In this document: piece by piece, positions 35,536 through 44,320 of the stretch | How positions within the stretch are numbered: position 1 is the stretch's first letter | Layout: every line of letters begins with the position of its first letter | Source: Cerasibacillus quisquiliarum | Lineage (GTDB): Bacteria; Bacillota; Bacilli; Bacillales; Amphibacillaceae | Direction of reading: 5' to 3' | DNA length: 64,000 nucleotides | Assembly (NCBI RefSeq): GCF_014202495.1 | Contig: NZ_JACHHA010000007.1 | Location: 47,012 to 111,011, forward strand | Notes under the pieces: generated by a model | What the model was told of the DNA's origin: nothing | Databases searched by the model: none | What the model saw: the letters and a program-made list of their open reading frames with translations, nothing else | Program-made: the position numbers and the translations under genes

Positions 35536-36915
35536 TTATATATTTCTTGCCATGTCTTCCTTAAATCCGAATAAGTAGGTGAATAAAAAACCGCCTGTAT
35601 AAGCAATAACTAAACCGAGAAAATAAAGAATATACTTTCCATCATCAATGAGTGGAATCAATGAAAGTCCAGATACCCCAATCCCTTTAGCTGCCGTATG
35701 CATCATCGCTTGAAAAGCACCACCTAGTGCTCCACCCATACAAGCTGTAATAAACGGACGTCCAAGTGGTAGCGTCACACCATATAATAGTGGTTCACCT
35801 ATTCCTAGGAATCCGACTGGAAGACTACCTTTAATGATATTTTTTAGACGTTGATTTTTTGTTTTGACATAAATAGCAATCGCTGCACCAACTTGCCCCG
35901 CTCCTGCCATAGCAAGAATGGTTAGTAATGCTGTATTGCCGTACGTATTAATTAATTCTAAATGAATTGGTGTTAATCCATGATGTAGGCCGACCATTAC
36001 AAGTGGTAAAAAGAATCCTGCTAATACTGCTCCTGCCAGCGCTCCGCCTGTTTCGATTAAAGCGGTTAACCCCTTCGTAATGCCATCAGATAATACGCCA
36101 GCAACAGGCATAACAGCATATAACGATACGATACCAACGACTAACACGGTAATAAGAGGCGTAAAGATAATATCTACTGCGCTTGGGATAATTTTCCTTA
36201 CTTGTTTTTCAACAAAGGTCATCAACCATGCGGCAAAAATAACCCCGAATAATCCACCTCTACCGACAACAAGTGGTTCGCCATAAATGACTATGTCTGG
36301 TAGCATCGGATTAAATAAAATAATACCAGCAATCGCCCCAAGTACTGGTGTTCCTCCAAATTCTTTAGCCGTGTTCCAACCAACAAGAACAGCTAAAATT
36401 GAAAAAATACTCCCACCTAATAAGAGTAAGATTTGCATCCAGTTCGTTTCAGTACCAATATCTGCGTTTTTTAGGAAGTTAGCCGTCCCATTAATAATCC
36501 CTGAAGCAACAAGACCTGGAATTAATGGAATGAAGATATTTCCAATCCGGCGCAAAAATCTTTTAAAAGGTGTTTGATTCTTTCGTTTTATTTTTTCTTT
36601 ATCTAAAGCCGCTTTTTCTTCAAATGTTAAACGATCTTCATCAACATCTGCTTCTTCCCCTATACTTAGACCCGTCATTTTACTTACGTGATGAGCTACT
36701 TTATTAACTATCCCAGGCCCGACTACAATTTGCAACGTTTCATCTTCAACAACACCAAGCACCCCTTCAACATCTTTTAGTTTTTCATGGTTAACAAGGT
36801 TGTCATCCTTTAATGATAATCTTAAACGTGTCATACAAAAAGCGATCCGCCGTACATTTTCTTTGCCACCAACTTGAGTCAAAATGTCAGAAGCCATTCT
36901 TTCTTCTTTAGTCAT
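35536..36915 (-). CDS. murP: PTS EIIBC component for MurNAc or MurNAc-GlcNAc, MurP
   Basis: A 459-residue PTS permease with an N-terminal EIIB domain (phospho-Cys in IAFCMTRLRLSLKDD near 27) and a C-terminal EIIC membrane domain of about ten TM segments (GFLGIGEPLLYGVTLPLG near 375). There is no EIIA domain, so it depends on a separate EIIA-Glc type protein, such as the one at 47093. The partner mupG marks it as MurNAc-type rather than sucrose or trehalose type, although these subfamilies are close. AAGGAGG precedes the start. Confidence 0.85.
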   Translation of the reverse strand: MTKEERMASDILTQVGGKENVRRIAFCMTRLRLSLKDDNLVNHEKLKDVEGVLGVVEDETLQIVVGPGIVNKVAHHVSKMTGLSIGEEADVDEDRLTFEEKAALDKEKIKRKNQTPFKRFLRRIGNIFIPLIPGLVASGIINGTANFLKNADIGTETNWMQILLLLGGSIFSILAVLVGWNTAKEFGGTPVLGAIAGIILFNPMLPDIVIYGEPLVVGRGGLFGVIFAAWLMTFVEKQVRKIIPSAVDIIFTPLITVLVVGIVSLYAVMPVAGVLSDGITKGLTALIETGGALAGAVLAGFFLPLVMVGLHHGLTPIHLELINTYGNTALLTILAMAGAGQVGAAIAIYVKTKNQRLKNIIKGSLPVGFLGIGEPLLYGVTLPLGRPFITACMGGALGGAFQAMMHTAAKGIGVSGLSLIPLIDDGKYILYFLGLVIAYTGGFLFTYLFGFKEDMARNI

Positions 36916-36944
36916 TTCTATTAGCCTCCTTATATTTTTTTAAA

Positions 36945-37110
36945 GTTTAACGAAAAGCTTAAATTGCTTTTTGTATATTCTAAAGCTCTAATGACATATG
37001 GTGTTCGTCCGCTCGCACGATTCCTATGACCGTGTCATGATCCGCCAAATTGATTTTTCGTAAATCTCTCTTTGCCATCCGTCCATCATTTCTCCCCATT
37101 TATGCACTAA
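36945..37110 (-). pseudogene. murQ: Remnant of murQ (MurNAc-6-phosphate etherase)
   Basis: On the minus strand, pieces of MurQ appear in order but in different frames: INGEK, RMAKRDLRKINLADHDTVIG, then after a frameshift ASGRTPYVIRALEYTKS. The last is the highly conserved MurQ segment. There are at least two frameshifts, and both ends of the roughly 300-codon gene are gone. It sits directly upstream of murP, where murQ is found in related operons. The decay is clear; the recognition rests on the conserved motif. Confidence 0.82.
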
Positions 37111-37658
37111 AACGCTTTTATTTTATCTAAAACAATATTAAGTATTACTTCTTATGAAACGTTAAATATGACTGACATGCTTCTTACCAATCTTCAACTT
37201 GTTCTAAACCAAACGTAGATTAATCGTTTGTAAATACGAAAAGATTGAATGTATTCACTGAACTGACTTTTCAATGCTAAATAACATTTGAAACTACCTT
37301 GTCTAATTTATTCATGATTTTAAATATATTTAGTGCAAATGGTTAATCACGATTCATCGTTTTGGGATTTCAATATGATTGTTGATAAATTATGTATAGT
37401 CAGCTTTATTCTAATTGTATGTTTTCACTTTCATTGTACATAATTCTGAAAATAAATACCAGTTAATCGCGAAATGATTTGAAACTTAATTTCATTACCG
37501 GGTTAACTCATATTTTCAAAAGTATATGTTTTCATTAAGTTTATTATTAAAACGGGATTATATTCGTTTTTATTGAATGAACATAATAAACGAGTACTTT
37601 TGCAGAAAAATAACGGTGCAACTTTTTTCCAGCCATCATTTCTTCCTTGTCTGTTTTT
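37111..37658. other. AT-rich stretch without genes
   Basis: About 550 bases, very AT-rich, no open frame with a ribosome binding site. It is where the rest of murQ or a murR regulator might have stood, but I could not recognise further remnants. Confidence 0.4.
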
Positions 37659-38207
37659 TCATATGTGTTTCCTCCTAAAGTTCTCTAGCATATAATAAGC
37701 GCTTACTGTAAAAAATTGAGTTACTTCTCCCCGATCAATTAACTCTCCTAGGGTATCGATATCCATGATTTTAATATCGATGAACTCTATCGGATCCAAT
37801 TCTTGTTCGAAGGCTTGATAGGCGTTTCGAATAAGATATGTTCTTACTTTATTTGTTTGTGTAGCGGGATTGACAAAGCACTCACTTAACAAAATAGGCT
37901 CCTCATCTGAAACAAAACCAGTTTCTTCACGAATTTCTCTTAAAATAGCTTCCTCATATGTTTCTCCCTTCTCTCGTTTCCCTGCCGGAATTTCTATAAA
38001 GAAATCATTCGCTGCATAGCGATACTGTTTAACTAAAACAATGTTGTTTTCTTCAGTAAGGACAATGGCGTTTACCCAGTCCGAATACTCATTCACATAA
38101 TAATTTTCGATAACCTGTCCATCTGGGAGCTCACACATATCTTTACGTAAATTTCCAAAAGGTGTTTGATATAGATAGTTAGATTGTAATGTTTTCCACT
38201 TCTTCAT
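37659..38207 (-). CDS. Nudix hydrolase, ADP-ribose pyrophosphatase type
   Basis: A 182-residue protein with a full Nudix box, GKREKGETYEEAILREIREE followed by TG, near residues 79-101 (GX5EX7REUXEEXG). The N-terminal DGQVIENYYVNEYSDWVNAI and VLVKQYRYAANDFFIEIPAG fit the ADP-sugar pyrophosphatase group, which hydrolyses ADP-ribose or similar nucleoside diphosphate sugars. It stands alone; the substrate is not certain. Confidence 0.87.
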   Translation of the reverse strand: MKKWKTLQSNYLYQTPFGNLRKDMCELPDGQVIENYYVNEYSDWVNAIVLTEENNIVLVKQYRYAANDFFIEIPAGKREKGETYEEAILREIREETGFVSDEEPILLSECFVNPATQTNKVRTYLIRNAYQAFEQELDPIEFIDIKIMDIDTLGELIDRGEVTQFFTVSAYYMLENFRRKHI

Positions 38208-38402
38208 GATATCCTCCCTAAATATATAAAATTTTAATTTATTAAGTTTTCTTAATCATAAAGTTAACTTTTGAACATTGCAAACTTATGCAAGAGTAAA
38301 ATATGAGACTAGCGTCGTTTTTCATATCATGGTACGATGCTCTTAGAATAAAAATTCAATGTTTAAAATGGAATGTATTGCTCATTTAATATGATGTTTC
38401 AA

Positions 38403-38689
38403 GATGGTTTGCTCGTGCGAGGGGCCGTGTTGAAGATTTAATGCAATGTCTCGATGCTGTATCATGCGATTGAGTGTGTTGGAGGATTCAATGCATTGTC
38501 TCAGGGCGATTTTTTCTCACGAGAGAACGCGTTGAAGCCTCAATGCGATGTCTCAGTGATGGTTTTTCTTACGAGAGTATACGTTGAAGATTCAATACGA
38601 GGTCTCAGCGATCGTTTTTCTTACGAGAGTATACGTTGAAGATTCAATACGAGGTCTCAGTGATGGTTTTTCTTACGAGAGTATACGTT
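38403..38689. repeat. 52-bp tandem repeat array
   Basis: About five and a half units. Unit starts (GTTGAAG or close) at 38429, 38478, 38531, 38583, 38635 and a last partial at 38687; the last three intervals are exactly 52 bases. Each unit has TCAATRCGA, GTCTCAG and TTTTTCTTACGAGAG. The two right-hand copies are almost identical and copies diverge to the left. It ends 50 bases before the P1 peptidase gene and no gene lies inside. Confidence 0.92.
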
Positions 38690-38738
38690 AAATCTCCATG
38701 GACATCACAATAAAACTTTTCATAAAGGAGAATGTGGC

Positions 38739-39746
38739 GTGACTTTGTCTTCTGGAAAAAATAATGATATAACAGATGTTCCGGGTGTGAGAGTTGGGCA
38801 TGTCACACTGTATAAAAAGCTTAATGAACAAGATACGATCTGTACAGGTGTAACAGCTATTCTCCCACATGAAAATAATTTATTTACATATAAGACACCA
38901 GCCGCTTCACATGTTATTAATGGCTATGGTAAAACAGCAGGTCTTATTCAAATCAATGAACTTGGCTTAATCGAATCGCCAATTATGTTAACGAATACAT
39001 TTAGTGTTGGACCTGTATTACAAGGAACGCTCACTTATATGTTAGACGAAAACCCAGATATTGGTGATTCGACGAGTTCAATTAATATTGTCGTCGGTGA
39101 ATGTAATGATGGCTATTTGAACTCTATGCGCTTACAAGCCATTGAACCGCGTCATGCCATCCAAGCAATCACCCAGGCAACAACTGGTCCCATTCAACAA
39201 GGGGCTATCGGTGCTGGTAAAGGGATGGTTTGCTTCGGTTACAAAGGTGGGATTGGTTCAGCTTCACGGCTCGTCCCATTCGAAGATAAACATTATACCG
39301 TCGGGGTTCTTGTCTTAAGTAATTTTGGCAAAAAAGAACATGCTCTATTTAAAAACTTTCCCCACGGACAAAATGATTTACCAGATGGCTCCATCATGAT
39401 CATTATTGGGACAGATGCCCCATTATACGACCGACAACTCAAACGATTAGCTAAACGCGCGACAGCTGGATTAGCACGAACAGGCAGTATCATTGCCAAT
39501 GGAAGTGGGGATATCGCCATTGCTTTTTCCAATGCACAACACTTGCATCATTCAAAAGAAACTCCTTTTGATTCATATACTTTTATAAGAGATGATCAAT
39601 CTTTAATGGAAGTCATTTTTCAAGCTGTGATAGAAGCAACAGAATCAGCTATTATCCATTCTCTTATTCATGCCGAGACGACAGAAGGGAGAAAAGGGAG
39701 AGTGATAGAAAAAGCACCATTACAAAATGACAAAGGAGTACAATAG
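38739..39746 (+). CDS. P1-family (DmpA-like) peptidase
   Basis: A 335-residue protein of the Ntn-fold P1 family (DmpA aminopeptidase, BapA). DITDVPGVRVGHVTL opens the protein. Self-cleavage in this family takes place before a nucleophile Ser or Thr; the likely segment is GYKGGIGSASRLV near 170. RTGSIIANGSGDIAIAFSNA near 250 is conserved. The start is GTG at 38739, 8 bases after AAAGGAG. It abuts cutC. The natural substrate is unknown (D- or beta-amino peptides in studied members). Confidence 0.85.
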   Translation: MTLSSGKNNDITDVPGVRVGHVTLYKKLNEQDTICTGVTAILPHENNLFTYKTPAASHVINGYGKTAGLIQINELGLIESPIMLTNTFSVGPVLQGTLTYMLDENPDIGDSTSSINIVVGECNDGYLNSMRLQAIEPRHAIQAITQATTGPIQQGAIGAGKGMVCFGYKGGIGSASRLVPFEDKHYTVGVLVLSNFGKKEHALFKNFPHGQNDLPDGSIMIIIGTDAPLYDRQLKRLAKRATAGLARTGSIIANGSGDIAIAFSNAQHLHHSKETPFDSYTFIRDDQSLMEVIFQAVIEATESAIIHSLIHAETTEGRKGRVIEKAPLQNDKGVQ

Positions 39747-40436
39747 ATGGAATTAGAGATTATTACATTAAATGAAACGGATACATTACAAGTCGAAAGA
39801 TTAGGTGCTACACGAGTTGAACTTGTCAGTGCCATTCAGGAAGGCGGACTAACTCCAAGCTATGGCACAATAAAAACAGTCTTAAACAAAGCAAATATTC
39901 CAGTTCAAATTATGATACGACCTCATAGTTATCGTTTTGTTTATAATGAAACAGACTGGCAAATAATGAAAGAAGATCTTTTAGCGATTAAATCTTTAGG
40001 TGGAAATCGTATCGTTTTTGGAGCACTTTCACTTGACGTATATATCGATGAGAGATTATTATACAAAGTTATCGAATGTGTTCCAGACTTTGATATCACT
40101 TTTCACCGTGCATTTGATGATGCTCTTTCACAGGTTGAAGCCTATCACATATTAAATAAATACAAACATCATGTTAAACGCATTCTCACATCAGGTGGTA
40201 AACCAAAGGCAATTGACGGAATAGACAACCTTCGTCAACTGATTCAACTTTCAAAACAATTAAATGGCCCGAAAATTTTAGTTGGTAGTGGTGTCAAACC
40301 AAGTAATCTGAAAATACTTCATAACGAACTTCAAGCCACCGAATATCATATAGGTTCAGGCGTTCGTCTTCATCAAGATTTTTCCAAAGCACTTGATGCT
40401 TCTAAAATGAAACAAGTCACTTCTTACCTTTTTTAA
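39747..40436 (+). CDS. cutC: CutC-family protein
   Basis: A 229-residue TIM-barrel protein of the CutC family. Signatures: RVELVSAIQEGGLTPSYGTI near 22, QIMIRPHSYRFVYN near 55, FHRAFDDALS near 122, RILTSGGKPKAIDGI near 147 and ILVGSGVKPSNL near 178. It was first described as a copper homeostasis protein, but that role is disputed and a sugar- or deoxyribose-related enzyme role has been discussed. It starts right after the P1 peptidase stop (AAAGGAG ahead), so the two are coupled. Confidence 0.88.
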   Translation: MELEIITLNETDTLQVERLGATRVELVSAIQEGGLTPSYGTIKTVLNKANIPVQIMIRPHSYRFVYNETDWQIMKEDLLAIKSLGGNRIVFGALSLDVYIDERLLYKVIECVPDFDITFHRAFDDALSQVEAYHILNKYKHHVKRILTSGGKPKAIDGIDNLRQLIQLSKQLNGPKILVGSGVKPSNLKILHNELQATEYHIGSGVRLHQDFSKALDASKMKQVTSYLF

Positions 40437-40452
40437 AACAAGAACTGTTTTT

Positions 40453-40490
40453 GCTCATAAAATGGACTTCTCCTTTTATGAGCTTTTCTT
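40453..40490 (+). terminator. Terminator after cutC
   Basis: GCTCATAAAA (40453-40462) pairs with TTTTATGAGC (40474-40483), then a T-rich tail. Confidence 0.88.
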
Positions 40491-40574
40491 CTTTTTGCAT
40501 CAACTTCATACATTTCTCTACTTCCACATAAAAATATTGTCGAAAAAATCTTTTTGTTTTTTAGTCAGAATATA

Positions 40575-40603
40575 TTGAAGTGAAAAAACATATTGACTAT
40601 AAT
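40575..40603 (+). promoter_or_regulatory. Promoter of the secreted protein/permease cluster
   Basis: TTGAAG (40575-40580), a 17-base spacer, TATAAT (40598-40603), 33 bases before the start at 40636. Confidence 0.78.
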
Positions 40604-40635
40604 GGAGTCATAATATTTAGAAGGGAGGAAATCAT

Positions 40636-40962
40636 ATGAAAAATCTCTTCACTTTTATCGGTTTAACAGCCTTTATTTCATCCTTGTTTTTAACCCCTGT
40701 AGCAGCAACACCAACCTCTCAGATTGTACAAATAGTGGATAAAAATGAAGAGTCACTACAATCCTATACACGCTCTGTAACTGTCAATAGAACTTATTCA
40801 AAAAGAAATGATGCTCCGAATTCCATTAAATATAATAAACATGGTTATTCTGGGACTCTTTATCTTGTCAATTTAAAAAAAGTCAAAAATAAGTGGCGTG
40901 CGACCTATAAAGGTTATGTTTCTTGTATCGGAACATGTCCGATACCGACAAATGAACTGTAA
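40636..40962 (+). CDS. Small secreted protein, unknown
   Basis: A 108-residue protein with a clear signal peptide (MKNLFTFIGLTAFISSLFL, cut after VAA or TPVAA). The mature part is basic and ends in a CIGTC motif with two cysteines close together and a PIPTNEL tail. I do not recognise a family. GAAGGGAGG precedes the start. No terminator is seen before the next two genes, so it is probably expressed together with the 27-codon gene and the large permease at 41136. Confidence 0.68.
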   Translation: MKNLFTFIGLTAFISSLFLTPVAATPTSQIVQIVDKNEESLQSYTRSVTVNRTYSKRNDAPNSIKYNKHGYSGTLYLVNLKKVKNKWRATYKGYVSCIGTCPIPTNEL

Positions 40963-41055
40963 AGTTTCAACTAGGAGCTACTCATAACAATCAGCATGGC
41001 ACTTAACTATACACAGTAGTTCCTCTTCTTTTAATATAGAGAAGGAGGTCCAAAT

Positions 41056-41139
41056 ATGGTGTTTTTTTTCATATTAATATATGTATATATAGTTATAAGA
41101 AATGTTACATATGACCATTATTTGGGTGTTGCATTATGA
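41056..41139 (+). CDS. 27-residue membrane peptide coupled to the permease
   Basis: ATG at 41056 lies six bases after AGAAGGAGGT, one of the best ribosome binding sites in the window. The product begins MVFFFILIYVYIVI, one hydrophobic segment, and ends with NVTYDHYLGVAL. Its TGA overlaps the ATG of the large permease (ATGA at 41136), which has no ribosome binding site of its own. So the small gene is either a real membrane peptide, a leader used only for translational coupling, or both. Confidence 0.62.
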   Translation: MVFFFILIYVYIVIRNVTYDHYLGVAL

Positions 41140-43871
41140 TTCGCTTTATTTGGCAAAATTGGTGGAGGAGAAAGGAGCGTTTCTTCTTAAATCTAGTTGG
41201 TGTACTTATCATTAGTGTTGGACTCACTTATTTAGTTGGCTTAGCAGAAATGAATAAAGGAACCATTGTTGATGAACTGCAAAAACGTTGGAAATCATCT
41301 TATGATATCGTTGTTCGCCCTAAAGGAACAAAAAGTATTACCGAAGAAGTGGGACTTCTTGACCCGAATTATTTAAGTGGCATTAGTGGTGGCATTTCTC
41401 AGAAACAATATGAAACAATCAAAAATCTGCCTAACGTAGATGTTGCTGCACCTATTGCTACCATTGTTGATTTACATTATTATTTTAAAGTTGCTCCTTA
41501 CGAATATGATGGTAACGGCATTTATCGTTTAAATAATCATTACAGAATAGATGATGGAATTCAAAGCGATATCTATACAGAAACAATTTATCTTGCTTTT
41601 GGTGATTGGAATGTTTTATATGAGAATCTTATAGATAAACCTGAAGATTATCCTATTATTGATGGTATTGCTGATGATTTCATTACTATTCCACAAACAT
41701 TATTACTTGCGGCGATTGACCCAGAGCAAGAAGCTAAGCTTGTTGGCTTAGATGAAGCGATAATTGATATAGGAAGTGGTCGCTACTTTAATCCAGATGA
41801 TAAAGTGCATATGGAGATATTGCCTGATTCAGATACACCTCTTATTGATATACCTATTATAATGAGTAATCATTCTTACAGTAATCATGAACTAACAGTA
41901 ACATTCGAAAAATTAGACATACCTTTTGAACGAAAAACAGCTGAAAAAACGCTTCAATCTATTATAAAAAAAGGTGGAGAAGCTTATTTAGATACATTAC
42001 CTAGCACAATGACAAAGACATACTCTCTTACAAGTAAAGAAATATTTAATAAACTAATGAGCAGCATTTCTGGATTTGATACGGAATCAGGAAAGCCTGT
42101 CGATCGAACGTTATATTTAGATGAACCTGACGGGTTTCAACATGTCAATTTAGAACGTCCAAGCGCTTTACAATATGCAAATAAACAAAGTCCTTACTCA
42201 GAGAGATGGCCTATTGCCTTTCAATTAAAAAAAATACAATACGATGATGCAGGGTATACTAAAGAATCTTTCCGTGAAATGAAAACATTTGCATTTAATC
42301 TAGATCAAGATTCTTGGCCTTACGTACGTCATCGCTGGATTGGATTCTATGATCCGTCCAAATTGACTATTTCAAAAGATCCTACAAATGAATTACCGAT
42401 GGAAACATACCGGCCAGCGAATTCAAAACTAGTTCTCGATAAGAACTTAAAGCCAATAAACCCACCCTTTACTTTAATACCTTCTAACAGTTTAACGAAT
42501 GATGCTTTAGATTTTATCGCTGAACCACCTGTTCTTTTAACGACGTTAGAAGCAGCTGAAGCAATCGTCGGTGATAAACCAATTTCAGCGATTCGAATTA
42601 AAGTAAAAGATGTGAACGATTTATCAGAAGATAGTCAAGCGAAAGTAGAAAAAGTCGCTGTGGAAATCAAGCAGAAAACAGGCTTGATGACAGATATCAC
42701 TCTCGGATCTTCCCCACAACCGACACTCATCAACGTACCAGCAATTAATGACAGGGAAGAAACCGGTTGGTTCGAACAACCATGGGTAAAATTAGGAACC
42801 TCAATTACAATCTTTCGTGAAGCACGTATCGGGTTTTCAGGACTTATCTTAACGATCATGGCTGTCGCAATCATTTATGTTTGGGCTTCAAGTCTTGTAT
42901 CTTTACTTTCGCGTCGAAAGGAATTTGCAGTTTTACTCGCAGTTGGATGGAAACCAAGTCAACTAAGTCGTTTGTTTTTCTTACAATCTTTGCTTCTTGG
43001 TTTGGCAGTCGCTCTTATCTCATGGACGATGTTAGGTTGGATGTATTTCGCTAGTGATGCTACTGTTGATCCATTCCGTTTTACATTAACGGGCTTGATT
43101 GGTTTTTTGATTTATGTTTTAGGAGCGATTATTCCTGCCTTTTTAGCGATACGAATTCAACCATATGAAGCGATGCAAGTGGGCGAAATTTCCAAAACAG
43201 GAAAACGTTTAATAAGAACAAGTGGAATTGGAACGATGGCTTTCAATCATTTTATTGGAAAGTGGAGAAGAAGTCTGTTATCGATTGTCGCTATTGCTTT
43301 ACCGACAAGTTTACTCGCTTTATTTCTCTATATTACGTTTCGCCTTCGTGGAGTGATGTATACGACATGGCTCGGGCAATATGTAGCACTTGAAATCGGA
43401 CCTGTTCACTATACCTCAATGATTGTCGCACTTGTAATCGCCATCTTAACGACAGCAGAAATGATGTGGCAAAATATTTCAGAACGTCAAGTAGAGCTCT
43501 CTCTTTTAAAAGCACTCGGATGGAAAAACCGCCATATACGTTATCTCATTTGGATTGAAGGTTTTTTCACTGGTTTATTTGCGGCTATCATCGGTTTATT
43601 ACTAGCAACAGGAATGATGTGGCTATTATATCAACAGTTACCAACTGATGATTTATGGCTTGTTTTATCAACTGGCGCCATTCCTATTGTGGTCGGCATT
43701 TTAGGCACCGTTATTCCAGCTGAACGCGCTGTCAATATGTCTCCAATAAGAGGCATGCATCATCAATATTCGAATAAGAAAATCATTAAACAGCTTATTA
43801 AGTGGACATTAATCATAATGTTTTTCGTTATTTTATCCTTCTTTGTTTATTTAATAGTCCAACTTACTTAA
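41136..43871 (+). CDS. Large FtsX-like ABC permease without adjacent ATPase
   Basis: A 911-residue membrane protein. A first TM helix (LNLVGVLIISVGLTYLVGLA) is followed by a large extracellular part (about 40-555), then two FtsX-type domains: three TM segments near 562-680 (AVLLAVGWKPSQLSRLFFLQ) and three near 725-900 (LSLLKALGWKNRHIRYLIWI). The repeated LALGWK-type helix is the coupling region that should contact an ATPase. None is encoded nearby; it may borrow one. It depends on coupling from the 27-codon gene for translation. Likely roles are export or lipid/wall-linked mechanotransmission; the substrate is unknown. Confidence 0.8.
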   Translation: MIRFIWQNWWRRKERFFLNLVGVLIISVGLTYLVGLAEMNKGTIVDELQKRWKSSYDIVVRPKGTKSITEEVGLLDPNYLSGISGGISQKQYETIKNLPNVDVAAPIATIVDLHYYFKVAPYEYDGNGIYRLNNHYRIDDGIQSDIYTETIYLAFGDWNVLYENLIDKPEDYPIIDGIADDFITIPQTLLLAAIDPEQEAKLVGLDEAIIDIGSGRYFNPDDKVHMEILPDSDTPLIDIPIIMSNHSYSNHELTVTFEKLDIPFERKTAEKTLQSIIKKGGEAYLDTLPSTMTKTYSLTSKEIFNKLMSSISGFDTESGKPVDRTLYLDEPDGFQHVNLERPSALQYANKQSPYSERWPIAFQLKKIQYDDAGYTKESFREMKTFAFNLDQDSWPYVRHRWIGFYDPSKLTISKDPTNELPMETYRPANSKLVLDKNLKPINPPFTLIPSNSLTNDALDFIAEPPVLLTTLEAAEAIVGDKPISAIRIKVKDVNDLSEDSQAKVEKVAVEIKQKTGLMTDITLGSSPQPTLINVPAINDREETGWFEQPWVKLGTSITIFREARIGFSGLILTIMAVAIIYVWASSLVSLLSRRKEFAVLLAVGWKPSQLSRLFFLQSLLLGLAVALISWTMLGWMYFASDATVDPFRFTLTGLIGFLIYVLGAIIPAFLAIRIQPYEAMQVGEISKTGKRLIRTSGIGTMAFNHFIGKWRRSLLSIVAIALPTSLLALFLYITFRLRGVMYTTWLGQYVALEIGPVHYTSMIVALVIAILTTAEMMWQNISERQVELSLLKALGWKNRHIRYLIWIEGFFTGLFAAIIGLLLATGMMWLLYQQLPTDDLWLVLSTGAIPIVVGILGTVIPAERAVNMSPIRGMHHQYSNKKIIKQLIKWTLIIMFFVILSFFVYLIVQLT

Positions 43872-43877
43872 AAATAA

Positions 43878-43919
43878 AACAACGCATAACGAGCAAATGT
43901 CGTATGCGTTGTTCTTTTT
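43878..43919. terminator. Bidirectional terminator
   Basis: AACAACGCATA (43878-43888) pairs with TATGCGTTGTT (43903-43913), with a T-run after it, between convergent genes. Confidence 0.88.
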
Positions 43920-44196
43920 AATCTATACGTAACGTTTGCTTCTTGCCTTGTCCTTCTTTCCATTCTAATTCGAATTCTAGTTCATATTTTCCATTTCGTT
44001 CTTCTAATTCTATTTCTAATGTTACCATTTCAGAAGGCTCTACTAATTGAGACTGATCACCGACATGTAATGTAAAGGAACCTTCATTCTTTAGCTTTGC
44101 GGCAATGGATTCAAGGAGAGACGCCGCTTGTTCACGTGACATTTTTTCTTCATAATCGACGAGTTTATTTGTTTGTGGCTTTGTTTTTTCTACCAT
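43918..44196 (-). CDS. Amphi-Trp domain protein
   Basis: A 92-residue protein. LVDYEEKMSREQAASLLESI, then SFTLHVGDQ, and VTLEIELEERNGKYELEFEL with WKEG after it, are the alternating pattern of the amphi-Trp domain, a small domain of unknown role. The start at 44196 is six bases after GGGAGGG; the longer frame from 44211 uses no site. Monocistronic. Confidence 0.8.
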   Translation of the reverse strand: MVEKTKPQTNKLVDYEEKMSREQAASLLESIAAKLKNEGSFTLHVGDQSQLVEPSEMVTLEIELEERNGKYELEFELEWKEGQGKKQTLRID

Positions 44197-44259
44197 CTTA
44201 ATCCCTCCCAAATAATGATAACTTTCAATCTTATTATATAATGAATTAGCTTTTTTATC

Positions 44260-44286
44260 ATCTTAATCGATTAAGATTGATATAAT
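44260..44286 (+). promoter_or_regulatory. 18-bp perfect palindrome next to the -10 of the aspartate dehydrogenase gene
   Basis: ATCTTAATCGATTAAGAT (44260-44277) is a perfect palindrome. TATAAT follows at 44281-44286, so the palindrome fills the spacer and -35 region of the promoter: a strong operator candidate. No -35 box is recognisable, which fits activation or an overlapping repressor site. Confidence 0.65.
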
Positions 44287-44320
44287 GGAACTAAATGTTT
44301 GAGAGGAGCAAATATTCATC

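Noticed and set aside
37080..37130. cre-like AAAAGCGTTTT upstream of the murQ remnant
   Set aside because: Only the core matches; the flanking TG and CA are absent.
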